Shown here piece after piece: positions 16,883 to 27,685 of a stretch of DNA of 64,000 bases. How positions within the stretch are numbered: position 1 is the stretch's first letter; every line of letters starts with the position of its first letter. A program made the translations under genes and the position numbers. Source of the stretch: Nocardioides alpinus (GTDB taxonomy: Bacteria; Actinomycetota; Actinomycetes; Propionibacteriales; Nocardioidaceae); assembly GCF_900112035.1 (NCBI RefSeq), contig NZ_FOKC01000015.1:1-64000 (forward strand), in the 5' to 3' direction. The notes under the pieces were generated by a model. It saw nothing but the letters and a program-made list of their open reading frames with translations. It was not told the DNA's origin and made no database searches.

Positions 16883-17623
16883 GTGAGCGCGTCGACGTCC
16901 GCGGGCGCGAGTCGCGGCGCCCGCTACAACATCGGGCAGGTCCTCGACCAGCTCCGCCCCGACTTCCCCGGGGTGACCATCCCGAAGATCCGGTTCCTCG
17001 AGGACCAGGGCCTGGTCAAGCCCGAGCGCACCGCCGCCGGCTACCGGAAGTTCTCGGGCGACGACGTCTCCCGGCTGCGCTACATCCTGCTCATGCAGCG
17101 TGACCACTACCTGCCCCTCAAGGTCATCGGCGACCATCTCGACGCGATCGACCGCGGCCTGGAGCCGCCTGCGATCGACTCGGTCGTGCCCACGGTCCCC
17201 AAGGTCGCGCTGTCGGCTGACGGGCTGCCCAGCCCCGAGTCGTTCCGGCGCACGAGCGACCTGCGGCTCTCGCGCCGCGAGCTGCTCAAGGTGGCCGACA
17301 TCTCCGAGGACCTGCTCTCCCAGCTCGAGCAGTACGGCCTCATCAGTGCGCGCACCGGCACCGGCCACTTCGACAGCGACGCCCTCGTCGTGGCACAGAC
17401 CGCCCGCGAGCTGGCCGACTTCGGCTTCGAGCCGCGCCACCTGCGCGCCTTCAAGACCGCTGCCGACCGCGAGGTCGGGCTGGTCCAGCAGGTGGTCGCC
17501 CCCCTGGCCCGCGGCCGTGATGCGGCTGCCAAGGGACGGGCCGACGACGCCACGTCCGAGATCGCTGCGCTGTCGGTGCGCCTGCACGCCACGCTGGTGA
17601 AGGTCGGTCTCGACCGCGGCTGA
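16883..17623 (+). CDS. MerR-family regulator, Rv1828-like
   Basis: A 246-residue protein with an N-terminal MerR winged-helix (residues about 15-85: YNIGQVLDQLRPDFPGVTIP, then RFLEDQGLVKPERTAAGYRK) and a C-terminal helical domain that carries a second DNA-binding-like segment (LSRRELLKVADISEDLL). The long form with a C-terminal winged helix matches mycobacterial Rv1828, which sits between garA and a DUF151 gene as here. It probably binds one of the palindromes at 16307 or 18141. GTG start three bases after the FHA gene's stop. Confidence 0.8.
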   Translation: MSASTSAGASRGARYNIGQVLDQLRPDFPGVTIPKIRFLEDQGLVKPERTAAGYRKFSGDDVSRLRYILLMQRDHYLPLKVIGDHLDAIDRGLEPPAIDSVVPTVPKVALSADGLPSPESFRRTSDLRLSRRELLKVADISEDLLSQLEQYGLISARTGTGHFDSDALVVAQTARELADFGFEPRHLRAFKTAADREVGLVQQVVAPLARGRDAAAKGRADDATSEIAALSVRLHATLVKVGLDRG

Positions 17624-17655
17624 TCGCGTGCAGGGCACCTGAGTAGGGTGGGGAC

Positions 17656-18135
17656 ATGCGCGAAATGGACGTCGTGGGAGTCCGCGTCGAGATGCCCTCC
17701 AACCAACCGATCGTGCTCCTGCGCGAGGTGACGGGGGAGCGCTACCTCCCCATCTGGATCGGGGCCGTCGAGGCCACCGCCATCGCCTTCGCCCAGCAAG
17801 GGGTGACGCCGCCGCGGCCGCTGACGCACGACCTGATGAAGGACGTGCTCGAGGCCACCGGCCAGCGCCTGGACGAGGTGCGGATCGTCGACATGCAGGA
17901 CGGGGTGTTCTTCGCCCAGCTGGTGTTCGACGGTGGCGCCGAGGTCGGGGCCCGGCCGTCCGACTCGATCGCCCTGGCCCTGCGCACCGGCACCCGCATC
18001 GTGTGTGCCGAGGCGGTCCTCGAGGAGGCCGGTCTCGCGGTGCCCGCCGAGCAGGAGGACGAGGTCGAACGGTTCCGTGAGTTCCTCGACCACGTGTCCC
18101 CGGACGACTTCGAGTCTCCTGAGTCCCAGCCGTAA
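17656..18135 (+). CDS. DUF151 (bifunctional nuclease-domain) protein
   Basis: A 159-residue cytoplasmic protein starting MREMDVVGVRVEMPSNQPIV with the family's LPIWIGAVEATAIAFAQQG and RPSDSIALALRTGTRI stretches. Plant members have reported nuclease activity; the bacterial role is unsettled. It is the Rv1829 equivalent, 32 bases after the MerR gene and before a second MerR gene, so it belongs to the FHA-MerR-DUF151 transcript. No active-site residues can be assigned with confidence. Confidence 0.85.
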   Translation: MREMDVVGVRVEMPSNQPIVLLREVTGERYLPIWIGAVEATAIAFAQQGVTPPRPLTHDLMKDVLEATGQRLDEVRIVDMQDGVFFAQLVFDGGAEVGARPSDSIALALRTGTRIVCAEAVLEEAGLAVPAEQEDEVERFREFLDHVSPDDFESPESQP

Positions 18136-18140
18136 CACTG

Positions 18141-18163
18141 ACCCTCAACCTGAGGTTGAGGGT
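18141..18163. promoter_or_regulatory. Perfect palindrome upstream of second MerR gene
   Basis: ACCCTCAACCT (18141-18151) and AGGTTGAGGGT (18153-18163) are an exact 11-bp inverted repeat around one base. It lies in the 191-bp gap between the DUF151 gene and the MerR gene at 18327, about 20 bases before a candidate -35 element. It resembles the repeat at 16307, so the two probably share a regulator of the MerR pair. Confidence 0.6.
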
Positions 18164-18184
18164 TGCGACACGCCGCGCCATGGA

Positions 18185-18213
18185 TGGACAACCCTCACTC
18201 CCGGGCTTACCTT
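18185..18213 (+). promoter_or_regulatory. Candidate promoter of the second MerR gene
   Basis: TGGACA (18185-18190) and TACCTT (18208-18213) are separated by 17 bases, close to the housekeeping -35/-10 pattern of actinobacteria. Transcription from here would give a leader of about 110 bases before the GTG at 18327. The perfect palindrome at 18141 lies just upstream. Confidence 0.4.
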
Positions 18214-18326
18214 GAACTGTCTTCGTTGTAACTCCACCGCTGTGGTTGTCAGCTCCACCGGCACCGCGCGGGTCCTTCCCCCAGGAGTTGCTGCTCATCG
18301 AGGGCACTGACCTGGAGGGTTTGGCT

Positions 18327-18938
18327 GTGGGTAGCAACGAGAACGAGCAGGGCGCCGACGCCGCCGCGGCCAAGGCCGCGTCCGAAGCAGCGGAGCTCGC
18401 CGAGGAGCAGGGTCTGCTCTTCGCCGACGACGTCTCCCCGCTGCCGAGCGACACCGGCTACCGCGGTCCCACCGCGTGCAACGCCGCCGGCATCACCTAC
18501 CGCCAGCTCGACTACTGGGCCCGCACCGGCCTCGTCGAGCCGAGCGTGCGCGGTGCAGCCGGCTCCGGCTCCCAGCGTCTCTACTCCTTCCGTGACATCT
18601 TGATCCTCAAGGTCGTCAAGCGTCTCCTCGACGCCGGCATCTCGCTGCAGCAGATCCGCACCGCGACGGCCCACCTGCGCGAGCGCGGGACCGACGACCT
18701 GACGCGCGTCACCCTCATGAGCGATGGCGCCTCGGTCTACGAGTGCACCAGCAACGACGAGGTCATCGACCTGCTCCAGGGTGGCCAGGGCGTCTTCGGC
18801 ATCGCCATCGGCGGCGTCTGGCGCGAGATCGAGGGCACCCTCGCCGAGCTCCCCAGCGAGCGCACCGCCGAGGAGCCGGCGTCGCCGGTCGCCGGCGACG
18901 AGCTCGCCGCCCGCCGCGCTGCTCGTCAGACCGGCTGA
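18327..18938 (+). CDS. MerR-family regulator, Rv1830/ResR-like
   Basis: A 203-residue protein with an acidic, alanine-rich N-terminal stretch (about 45 residues), then a MerR winged helix (TACNAAGITYRQLDYWARTG, then SQRLYSFRDILILKVVKRLL) and a short dimerisation helix ending near ATAHLRERG. By position and type it corresponds to mycobacterial Rv1830 (ResR/McdR), a growth and division regulator. I chose GTG 18327 because GGAGGG lies eight bases upstream; a longer TTG start at 18246 has no such site. A palindrome and candidate promoter precede it and a strong terminator follows. Confidence 0.8.
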   Translation: MGSNENEQGADAAAAKAASEAAELAEEQGLLFADDVSPLPSDTGYRGPTACNAAGITYRQLDYWARTGLVEPSVRGAAGSGSQRLYSFRDILILKVVKRLLDAGISLQQIRTATAHLRERGTDDLTRVTLMSDGASVYECTSNDEVIDLLQGGQGVFGIAIGGVWREIEGTLAELPSERTAEEPASPVAGDELAARRAARQTG

Positions 18939-18959
18939 GCTCGACCGTCAGACCCTCCG

Positions 18960-18991
18960 ACGAGGCCGCCCGGGAAACCGGGCGGCCTCGT
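18960..18991 (+). terminator. Intrinsic terminator-like hairpin
   Basis: ACGAGGCCGCCCGG and CCGGGCGGCCTCGT pair perfectly (14 bp) around a GAAA tetraloop, 22 bases after the stop of the MerR gene. The following TTCACTTTCC is only weakly T-rich, as usual in high-GC actinobacteria. It separates the MerR gene from the gcvP riboswitch. Confidence 0.75.
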
Positions 18992-19011
18992 TCACTTTCC
19001 CGGGACCGGGC

Positions 19012-19017
19012 TAGACT
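19012..19017 (+). promoter_or_regulatory. Candidate -10 element for gcvP
   Basis: TAGACT at 19012-19017 fits an actinobacterial -10 box and would start transcription near 19024, just before the riboswitch. The -35 region is not clear. It lies between the terminator at 18960-18991 and the aptamer. Confidence 0.35.
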
Positions 19018-19033
19018 GCGAGCGCTGACAATC

Positions 19034-19180
19034 CCGTGCGGGAGAGTCATCGCGGTCGCTGGTCGGCCGCGGTGCGCCGAAGGGGCAATTCCTCCCGGAA
19101 CCTCTCAGGCACCCGGACCGTACGGCTTGGCACTCTGGAGGCCACCCGGCTGACAGAGGGGAGGTCATCTTCGTGACCTC
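19034..19180 (+). promoter_or_regulatory. Glycine riboswitch upstream of gcvP
   Basis: The leader carries the conserved aptamer elements in order: GGGAGAGTC, CGCCGAAGGGGCAA, CCTCTCAGGC, GGACCGTACGG and CACTCTGGAGG. A GAGGTCA/TGACCTC hairpin (19161-19180) ends directly at the AAGGAG ribosome binding site of gcvP and may be the expression platform. Glycine riboswitches normally turn on the glycine cleavage genes when glycine is plentiful. I see one clear aptamer; the second of a tandem is not evident. Confidence 0.85.
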
Positions 19181-19191
19181 AAGGAGCCCAC

Positions 19192-22058
<2,867 letters not shown>

Positions 22059-22062
<4 letters not shown>

Positions 22063-23354
22063 GCGACCAGCGGCAGCGGCTCCTCGACGTGGCCCAGGCA
22101 GAGGGTCGGCTCACGTCGGTGGTCGGTGCCGTCTTCGACCGCTACGGCGCGGTCTGGGCGGGTGGTGCCGGGACGGCTCCCGGCATCGACGGGCAGTACC
22201 GCATCGGCTCGATCACCAAGTCGATGACGGCGGTGCTGGTCATGCAGGCCAGGGACGCCGGGCTGCTGGACCTCACCGACCGGCTGGGCGACCACCTCGG
22301 GGACGTCGGCTACGCCGAGGTGTCGATCCGCGACGCGCTCGCGCACACGTCGGGCATGCAGAGCGAGCCGCGCGGACCATGGTGGGAACGCACCCGCGGT
22401 GGCGACTTCGACGCACTCGTCGCGGCCAACGACGGCGCCGGTCGCGTCGCGGGAGCGGGGGAGTGGTTCCACTACTCCAACCTGGGCTTCGGCCTCCTCG
22501 GCGAGGTGCTGGCCCGACGGCTCGGTGCCCCGTGGCGACACCTGGTCGCGGAGCGGCTGCTCCAGCCGCTGGGGATGCGGGCGACGTCCTACCTCCCGCG
22601 ACCGGGGGCGCAGCCGGGCTGGAGCGTCCACCACTTCACCGGCATCCGGGTCCACGAGCCGCTCACGGACACCGGCGCCATGGCGCCGGCCGGTCAGCTC
22701 TGGTCGACCTTGGGCGACCTGGTGGTCTGGGGGCAGCTTCTCGGCGGTGCCCGCCCCGACGTGCTGGCGGCAGGGACCCTCGCGGAGATGGGGCGCGCGG
22801 TGCAGCCCGGCTACGGCCTCGGCCTGATGCTCGGCGTCCATCCCGGTGGGCGGCTGGTGGGCCACGACGGCTCGATGCCGGGCTTCCTCGCCTCCCTGCA
22901 GGTGGATCCCGACAGCGGCATCGGCGCCGTCGTGCTCGCCAACGCGACGACGGGCATCGCGCCGCAGGAGCTCGCGGTCTCGCTCATCGAGGGCGACCCC
23001 GACGCCGACTCCGCACGACCCGCGCCGTGGCGACCGACGCTCGTGCTGCCCGACGACGTGGTCGGGGTGCCGGGCGTCTGGTTCTGGGGCAACACGGCGT
23101 ACGACGTGCGCTGGCACAACGAGGGCCTCGAGCTGCGCCTGATGGCGCGCGGCGGGCTCCTGAAGGAGCGCTTCGAGCTCGTCGACGGAGGCCTGGTCGG
23201 GGTGAGCGGCTACCACCGCGGCGAGCGGTTGGAGGTCGTACGGCGTGACGACGGGTCGATCCGCAACCTCGAGTGCGCCACCTTCGTCTACACGCGCACC
23301 CCCTACGACCCCGAGGTGGACATCCCGGGTGGTCACCCGCGGCTCCCCTCGTGA
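22059..23354 (+). CDS. Beta-lactamase-family serine hydrolase
   Basis: A 431-residue protein of the class C/penicillin-binding-protein-like serine hydrolase family. The S-x-x-K nucleophile motif is Ser51-Ile-Thr-Lys54 in [10 protein letters not shown] and the Y-x-N motif is Tyr139-Ser-Asn141; a late HDGSMPGF supplies the third motif. There is no signal peptide, so it probably works in the cytoplasm as an esterase or peptidase rather than a drug-resistance enzyme. The C-terminal hundred residues form an extra beta-rich domain. It is coupled by GTGA overlap to gcvP, so it would share the glycine-riboswitch transcript. Confidence 0.8.
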
Positions 23355-23463
23355 CCCGGAACGGGCTGCCTGGCCGTGTCTCGACCGCTACTGTTGCCGC
23401 CGTCGGCCTCCGCTGAGGACGGTCGACCACACGGGGGCGGCACCGCCCACCTGAACCCGACGG

Positions 23464-24654
23464 ATGGGAATCGGCATGGGACTCTTCCAGGCAGTGTCCG
23501 GGGCCATCGGCGGCGCTCTCGCCGACCAGTGGCTCGACTTCTTCGGCGTCCCGGACGGGCTCCCGGCCACGGCCGCCCTCTTCCCGGCCGTGCGCAAGGG
23601 CGAGAACGCGGGCCGCGGCGGCAACGACCGCGCCTCGGACGGCGTGATCACCAACGGGTCGAGGATCGTCGTCCCCGAGGGCTACGGCCTGGTGCTGATG
23701 GAGGACGGGGCCTTCACCGGCTTCGCCGCGCAGCCGGGCGGCTACATCTGGGACTCGGAGCAGGCTGCGTCGCAGTCGGTCTTCTCCGGCGGCGGTCTGG
23801 TCGACTCGGTCATCAAGCAGAGCTGGGAGCGCTTCAAGTTCGGCGGTCGGCCGGCGTCGCAGCAGACGGCCCTCTTCGTGGCGCTCAAGGAGCTGCCCAA
23901 CAACAAGTTCGGCACCCAGTCGGAGATCTACTGGGACGACGCCTTCCTCAACACCCAGGTCGGCACGATCACCCGCGGCACCTACACGTTGAAGATCACC
24001 GACCCGCTCACGTTCATCCGCAACTTCGTCTCCGCGAGCGTCATCAGCGGGCAGGCGATCTTTGACTTCACCGACCTCGACAACCCGGCGGGCGAGCAGC
24101 TCTTCAACGAGGTCGTCGGCTCGCTCGCGCCGGCCTTCTCGATGTACACGAACGACCCGGCCAAGGGCAACCGGATCAGCCGGCTCCAGCAGGACTCCGT
24201 GGGGTTCGCGCAGTCGCTCTCCGCGGCGGTGGAGGAGAACTACCGCTGGCGCACCGACCGCGGCCTCGAGATCGCGAAGACGGCGATCATCTCGATCGAG
24301 TACGACGAGAACACCCGCGAGCTGCTCAAGAACGTCCAGCGTGCCGACGCCCTGTCGGGCTCGCGCGGCAACTCCAACCTGCAGGCCTCCGTCGCTGCGG
24401 GCATCGAGTCCGCCGGTGAGAACGCCGGCCCGGGTGGACTGATCGGCATGGGCATGGCGACCGGTGGGATGGGTCTGGGCGGACTGCAGCAGCCGCCGGC
24501 CGCGCCCGCCGCACCGGCTGCGCCCGCGGCCCCGGCCGCGCCGGCGGCCGAGGACCCCGTGGCTGTGCTCAAGCGTGCCAAGGACATGCTGGACGCCGGC
24601 CTGATCACGCAGGCCGACTACGACGCGGCGAAGGCGAAGGCGCTCGGTCTCTGA
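23464..24654 (+). CDS. SPFH-domain protein with SHOCT-like C terminus (YdjI type)
   Basis: A 396-residue protein. Residues about 60-300 are an SPFH/band-7-like domain (VVPEGYGLVLMEDGAFTGFA at its start, YRWRTDRGLEIAKTAIISIE near its end). A Gly/Met-rich linker and an Ala-Pro repeat stretch (about 340-362) follow, then a C-terminal SHOCT-like helix pair (VLKRAKDMLDAGLITQADYD). This is the architecture of Bacillus YdjI, which links a PspA protein to the membrane. The next two genes encode a zinc-ribbon protein and a small membrane protein, as in the ydj operon, but no PspA is present here. Confidence 0.75.
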   Translation: MGIGMGLFQAVSGAIGGALADQWLDFFGVPDGLPATAALFPAVRKGENAGRGGNDRASDGVITNGSRIVVPEGYGLVLMEDGAFTGFAAQPGGYIWDSEQAASQSVFSGGGLVDSVIKQSWERFKFGGRPASQQTALFVALKELPNNKFGTQSEIYWDDAFLNTQVGTITRGTYTLKITDPLTFIRNFVSASVISGQAIFDFTDLDNPAGEQLFNEVVGSLAPAFSMYTNDPAKGNRISRLQQDSVGFAQSLSAAVEENYRWRTDRGLEIAKTAIISIEYDENTRELLKNVQRADALSGSRGNSNLQASVAAGIESAGENAGPGGLIGMGMATGGMGLGGLQQPPAAPAAPAAPAAPAAPAAEDPVAVLKRAKDMLDAGLITQADYDAAKAKALGL

Positions 24655-24655
24655 G

Positions 24656-25939
24656 ATGACCCAGGAAGCAGACGGGGACGCCCAGGGGCAGCCCCAGCAG
24701 GACCGAGATCCCGACGCGCCCGTCTTCGACGGCCCTCCGCTGTCCCTGGAGGAGGAGCTCGCGGCTGCGCGTGCGGAGCCCGAGGCGGGCCCTGCCATCG
24801 ACACCCTCAACGAGTCCCTGGCCGATGGCGTCAACCGCTGCCCCAAGTGCGGGTCCACCGACGTCCGGCTGCGCGGCTCGACCGGCCAGCTGGTGTGCCT
24901 GTTCTGCCGCCACGAGTGGCAGGAGGCCCGGGTCGAGGAGGAGCTCGGGCTCGGCGTCGGCATCGACGACCTCGAGGGCACCGTCGTCGCCGGCGGCGCG
25001 GCGACGATCTCGGGCGACGACGTCATGACCCTGACGTGCGGCGGGTGCGGCGCCTCGGTGGTGGTCGACACGGCCCACGCGCTCAACGCACGCTGCCACT
25101 GGTGCCGCCACACGCTCAACGTCAACGAGCGGACGTCCAACGGAGCGGTGCCCGACGCCGTGCTGCCGTTCAAGCTGACGCACACCGAGGCCGTGGAGAG
25201 GATCCGCGAGTTCGCCTCGAAGCGGCGCCTCTTCGCGCTCGGCCGGTTCAAGAAGGAGTTCATCCCCGAGAACGTCCTCGGGGTCTACCTGCCCTACCTC
25301 GTGATCGACGCCCGCGCCGAGGCGGCGTACGTCGGGAAGGGGGAGGTGCAGACGCGACGCTGGACCGAGAAGGTCGGGGACAACTCGACGACCTACTACG
25401 CGGCCGACGTCTACCGCGTCGACCGCTCGGTCTCCTTCACCGTCGACGACCTCACGATCGAGGGCGCAGCGGGCCGGGCGAAGTTCGACGCTCGGACCAC
25501 CAACAACATCATCAACACGGTCCTCCCGTTCGACACCAAGAACGCCGTGAAGTGGAACTCCAGCTATCTCGTGGGATTCACCAGCGAGAAGCGCGACCTG
25601 GACGTGGGTGCGCTGCAGCCCGTGCTGGAGAGCCAGCTGCTCTCCATCGGGCGCTCGCAGGTGCACGAGTCGCTCGGGAAGTTCGACCGCGGAGTGCGCT
25701 GGGAGGGCGAGCAGATCGACGTCGGCGGCTCGCGCTGGATCGCGATGTACCTCCCGGTCTGGCTCTACTCCTACTACCAGGAGGACACCGAGATGCTGCA
25801 CTACATCGCGGTCAACGCGCGCACGGGCGAGACGATGGGCAGCGTCCCCGTCGCGCAGTGGAAGCTCATCACGGCGGCCCTGACCGTCGGCACCTTCCTC
25901 GAAGGCATCGCCGGAGCGATCCTGGTGGCGACCGCATGA
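24656..25939 (+). CDS. TFIIB-type zinc-ribbon membrane protein (YdjG type)
   Basis: A 427-residue protein with two zinc ribbons: Cys62/65/81/84 (CPKCGSTDVRLRG, then CLFC) and Cys128/131/147/150 (CGGCGASVVV, then CHWC). The middle part is beta-rich and holds YLPYLVIDARAEAAYVG; a hydrophobic C-terminal segment (LITAALTVGTFLEGIAGAIL) probably anchors it in the membrane. The function is unknown. It starts one base after the SPFH gene's stop and overlaps the small membrane protein gene by ATGA. The trio is likely one complex. Confidence 0.7.
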   Translation: MTQEADGDAQGQPQQDRDPDAPVFDGPPLSLEEELAAARAEPEAGPAIDTLNESLADGVNRCPKCGSTDVRLRGSTGQLVCLFCRHEWQEARVEEELGLGVGIDDLEGTVVAGGAATISGDDVMTLTCGGCGASVVVDTAHALNARCHWCRHTLNVNERTSNGAVPDAVLPFKLTHTEAVERIREFASKRRLFALGRFKKEFIPENVLGVYLPYLVIDARAEAAYVGKGEVQTRRWTEKVGDNSTTYYAADVYRVDRSVSFTVDDLTIEGAAGRAKFDARTTNNIINTVLPFDTKNAVKWNSSYLVGFTSEKRDLDVGALQPVLESQLLSIGRSQVHESLGKFDRGVRWEGEQIDVGGSRWIAMYLPVWLYSYYQEDTEMLHYIAVNARTGETMGSVPVAQWKLITAALTVGTFLEGIAGAILVATA

Positions 25940-26223
25940 TCGACCAGGCAGTCATGGCGGTCGTGATGGCCACCTCCGGCGACAGTGCCCCGATCTGGCT
26001 GCTCGCGGCCGGTCCTGCGGGTGCCGTGGCGACGTACTGGTCGCTCTACCGCTACTACCGCAACAACGACAAGTCCCACGCCTTCGAGCGCGACACCCTG
26101 ATCAAGGCGCAGCCGGTGGAGGGGTCGGAGGAGAAGGTCGACCACATCTCCAGGACCCGGGACTCCGACATCGACGGCGACAACAGCGAGGACCACCGCG
26201 AGCGCGTGGAGCGGCTGGGCTGA
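25936..26223 (+). CDS. Small single-pass membrane protein
   Basis: A 95-residue protein with one hydrophobic helix (about residues 19-40, IWLLAAGPAGAVATYWSLY) and a strongly charged C-terminal tail (HAFERDTLIKAQPVEG, then EEKVDHISRTRDSDI). I do not recognise a named family. The ATGA overlap with the zinc-ribbon gene and the tight spacing to the SPFH gene make it the third member of that module, perhaps in the role of Bacillus YdjH, though this is inference from order only. Confidence 0.65.
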   Translation: MIDQAVMAVVMATSGDSAPIWLLAAGPAGAVATYWSLYRYYRNNDKSHAFERDTLIKAQPVEGSEEKVDHISRTRDSDIDGDNSEDHRERVERLG

Positions 26224-26284
26224 GACGGCCTGGCCGCTCCAACGTGGGTGCAGCACCGCTCACGAGGTCCAGTGGACCGGCGGG

Positions 26285-27685
26285 TCACACGCCCTGGGAC
26301 ACGCTCGACATGTTGAAGTCGGGGATCCGCAGCGCCGGGGTGGCGGTGCGGGAGAAGTAGTCGTCGCCCCACTCGCGGCTGAAGCTCGGCACCGTCTCGG
26401 TGGCCGCGCTGAAGCGGTTGAGCAGGTCGATGGGACTCTCGTTCCAGCGGAAGTTGTTGGCCGCACCGACGATCTCGCCGTCCTCGACGACGTAGACGCC
26501 GTCGCGGGTCAGGCCGGTCAGCAGCATGGTCTGCGGGTCCACTTCACGGATGTACCAGAGGCAGGTGAGCAGCAGGCCGCGCTGGGTGCCGGCGATCATG
26601 TCGTCGATCGAGCCCGCGCCGTCGCCGACCTCCAGGACGAGGTTGTCGATCATCGGCGTGACGCTCTGCCCCGTCATCCCTGCGGAGTGACGGGTCTGCA
26701 GCAGCCCGGTGAGGAGGCCGTCCTGGATCCAGTCCGTGCGATGGAGCGCCAGGCCGTTGTCGAAGACGGAGTCGGTGTTGTCGGACGCGCCGGCGATCAC
26801 GAAGGGCGCGCACTCCAGTCCGGCGTACGCCGGGTCGGAGAAGAGGCCGACACCGGGTGCCGCGACCTTGTCGCCGATGCGGGTGCCGCCACCACGCCGG
26901 CTGTAGACCGACTCGCCCTCGTGGGCGACGCGGGCGCCGGCACCCCAGTAGGCGTCGATCATCAGGTCGGCCACCGAGGACGGCGGCAGGATCGTGTCGT
27001 AGCGCCCGGCGGGCAGGTCGATGCGGCGCTCGGCCCAGCGCAGCCGCTGGGCGACCGTCGCGGCCATCGCCGCCGCGTCGACGTCGCGGAAGTCACGGGT
27101 GGCGCCCCCGGTCCAGGCGCTGCGGGACAGCGAGGTGTCCTTGCCGGTGCAGGCGTAGTGCCCGGTGGGCTGGACGTGCCGCAGCCGCAGGCCGCGGCTG
27201 GAGCCGAGGTAGGTGGTGGCGACCTCGTGGTTGACGAAGCCGTAGAGCAGCCGGTCCTCGGCCGTGGCCTCGCGGAACGCCTCACCGAGAGCGGGTGCGA
27301 AGGCGTCGTACACCCCGATGTCGGTGGTCTCGGGCTCGACGTCCCAGTCCGCTGACGTCACGTCGCCGACCAGCTCGCCGGCGTCCTCGGCGGGTGAGCC
27401 GGCACGGGCCGCCGCATCAGCGGCCTGCACGAGCGCGGTGACCTGGTCGGTCGTCGCGGCGCTGCCGGACACCGAGCCCGTGGAGGTGCCGCCCTGGACG
27501 GAGGCGAAGCTGACCACGGTCACGGACATCTCGGTCATCACGCCGTTGGTGGTGAGGGTGTTGTTGGCCCAGCGCAGGTTGGCGCTGGTGACGTCGCGGA
27601 CGATCGCGATGCAGTCGTCGGCGGTCGAGGTGGCGAGCGCGTGCTCGACCAGCTGCTGGGCCGTGTGGCCCACGGAGATCGTCAT
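26285..27685 (-). CDS. pmbA: PmbA/TldE-type metalloprotease subunit
   Basis: A 466-residue member of the TldD/PmbA family. It lacks the HExxxH zinc motif of the TldD partner, as expected for the TldE/PmbA subunit. The LRWANNTLTTNGVMTEMSV stretch near the N terminus and TGLTRDGVYVVEDGEIVGA near the C terminus fit the family. TldD and TldE form a heterodimeric protease that cleaves microcin or other modified peptides. The ATG at 27685 shares a base with the stop of tldD (TGATG), so the two are coupled. No RiPP precursor is visible nearby. Confidence 0.85.
   Translation of the reverse strand: MTISVGHTAQQLVEHALATSTADDCIAIVRDVTSANLRWANNTLTTNGVMTEMSVTVVSFASVQGGTSTGSVSGSAATTDQVTALVQAADAAARAGSPAEDAGELVGDVTSADWDVEPETTDIGVYDAFAPALGEAFREATAEDRLLYGFVNHEVATTYLGSSRGLRLRHVQPTGHYACTGKDTSLSRSAWTGGATRDFRDVDAAAMAATVAQRLRWAERRIDLPAGRYDTILPPSSVADLMIDAYWGAGARVAHEGESVYSRRGGGTRIGDKVAAPGVGLFSDPAYAGLECAPFVIAGASDNTDSVFDNGLALHRTDWIQDGLLTGLLQTRHSAGMTGQSVTPMIDNLVLEVGDGAGSIDDMIAGTQRGLLLTCLWYIREVDPQTMLLTGLTRDGVYVVEDGEIVGAANNFRWNESPIDLLNRFSAATETVPSFSREWGDDYFSRTATPALRIPDFNMSSVSQGV

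Noticed and set aside
18246-18326. Upstream TTG start for the second MerR gene
   Set aside because: The added 27 residues are not typical of the family, TTG is rare and there is no ribosome binding site, whereas GTG 18327 has one.
24500-24550. Ala-Pro codon repeat as a tandem-repeat regulator or CRISPR-like element
   Set aside because: It is an in-frame low-complexity linker within the SPFH protein, not a spaced repeat.
22984-25263. Minus-strand open frame of about 750 codons opposite the serine-hydrolase and SPFH genes
   Set aside because: Antisense to three supported genes; no domain signature.
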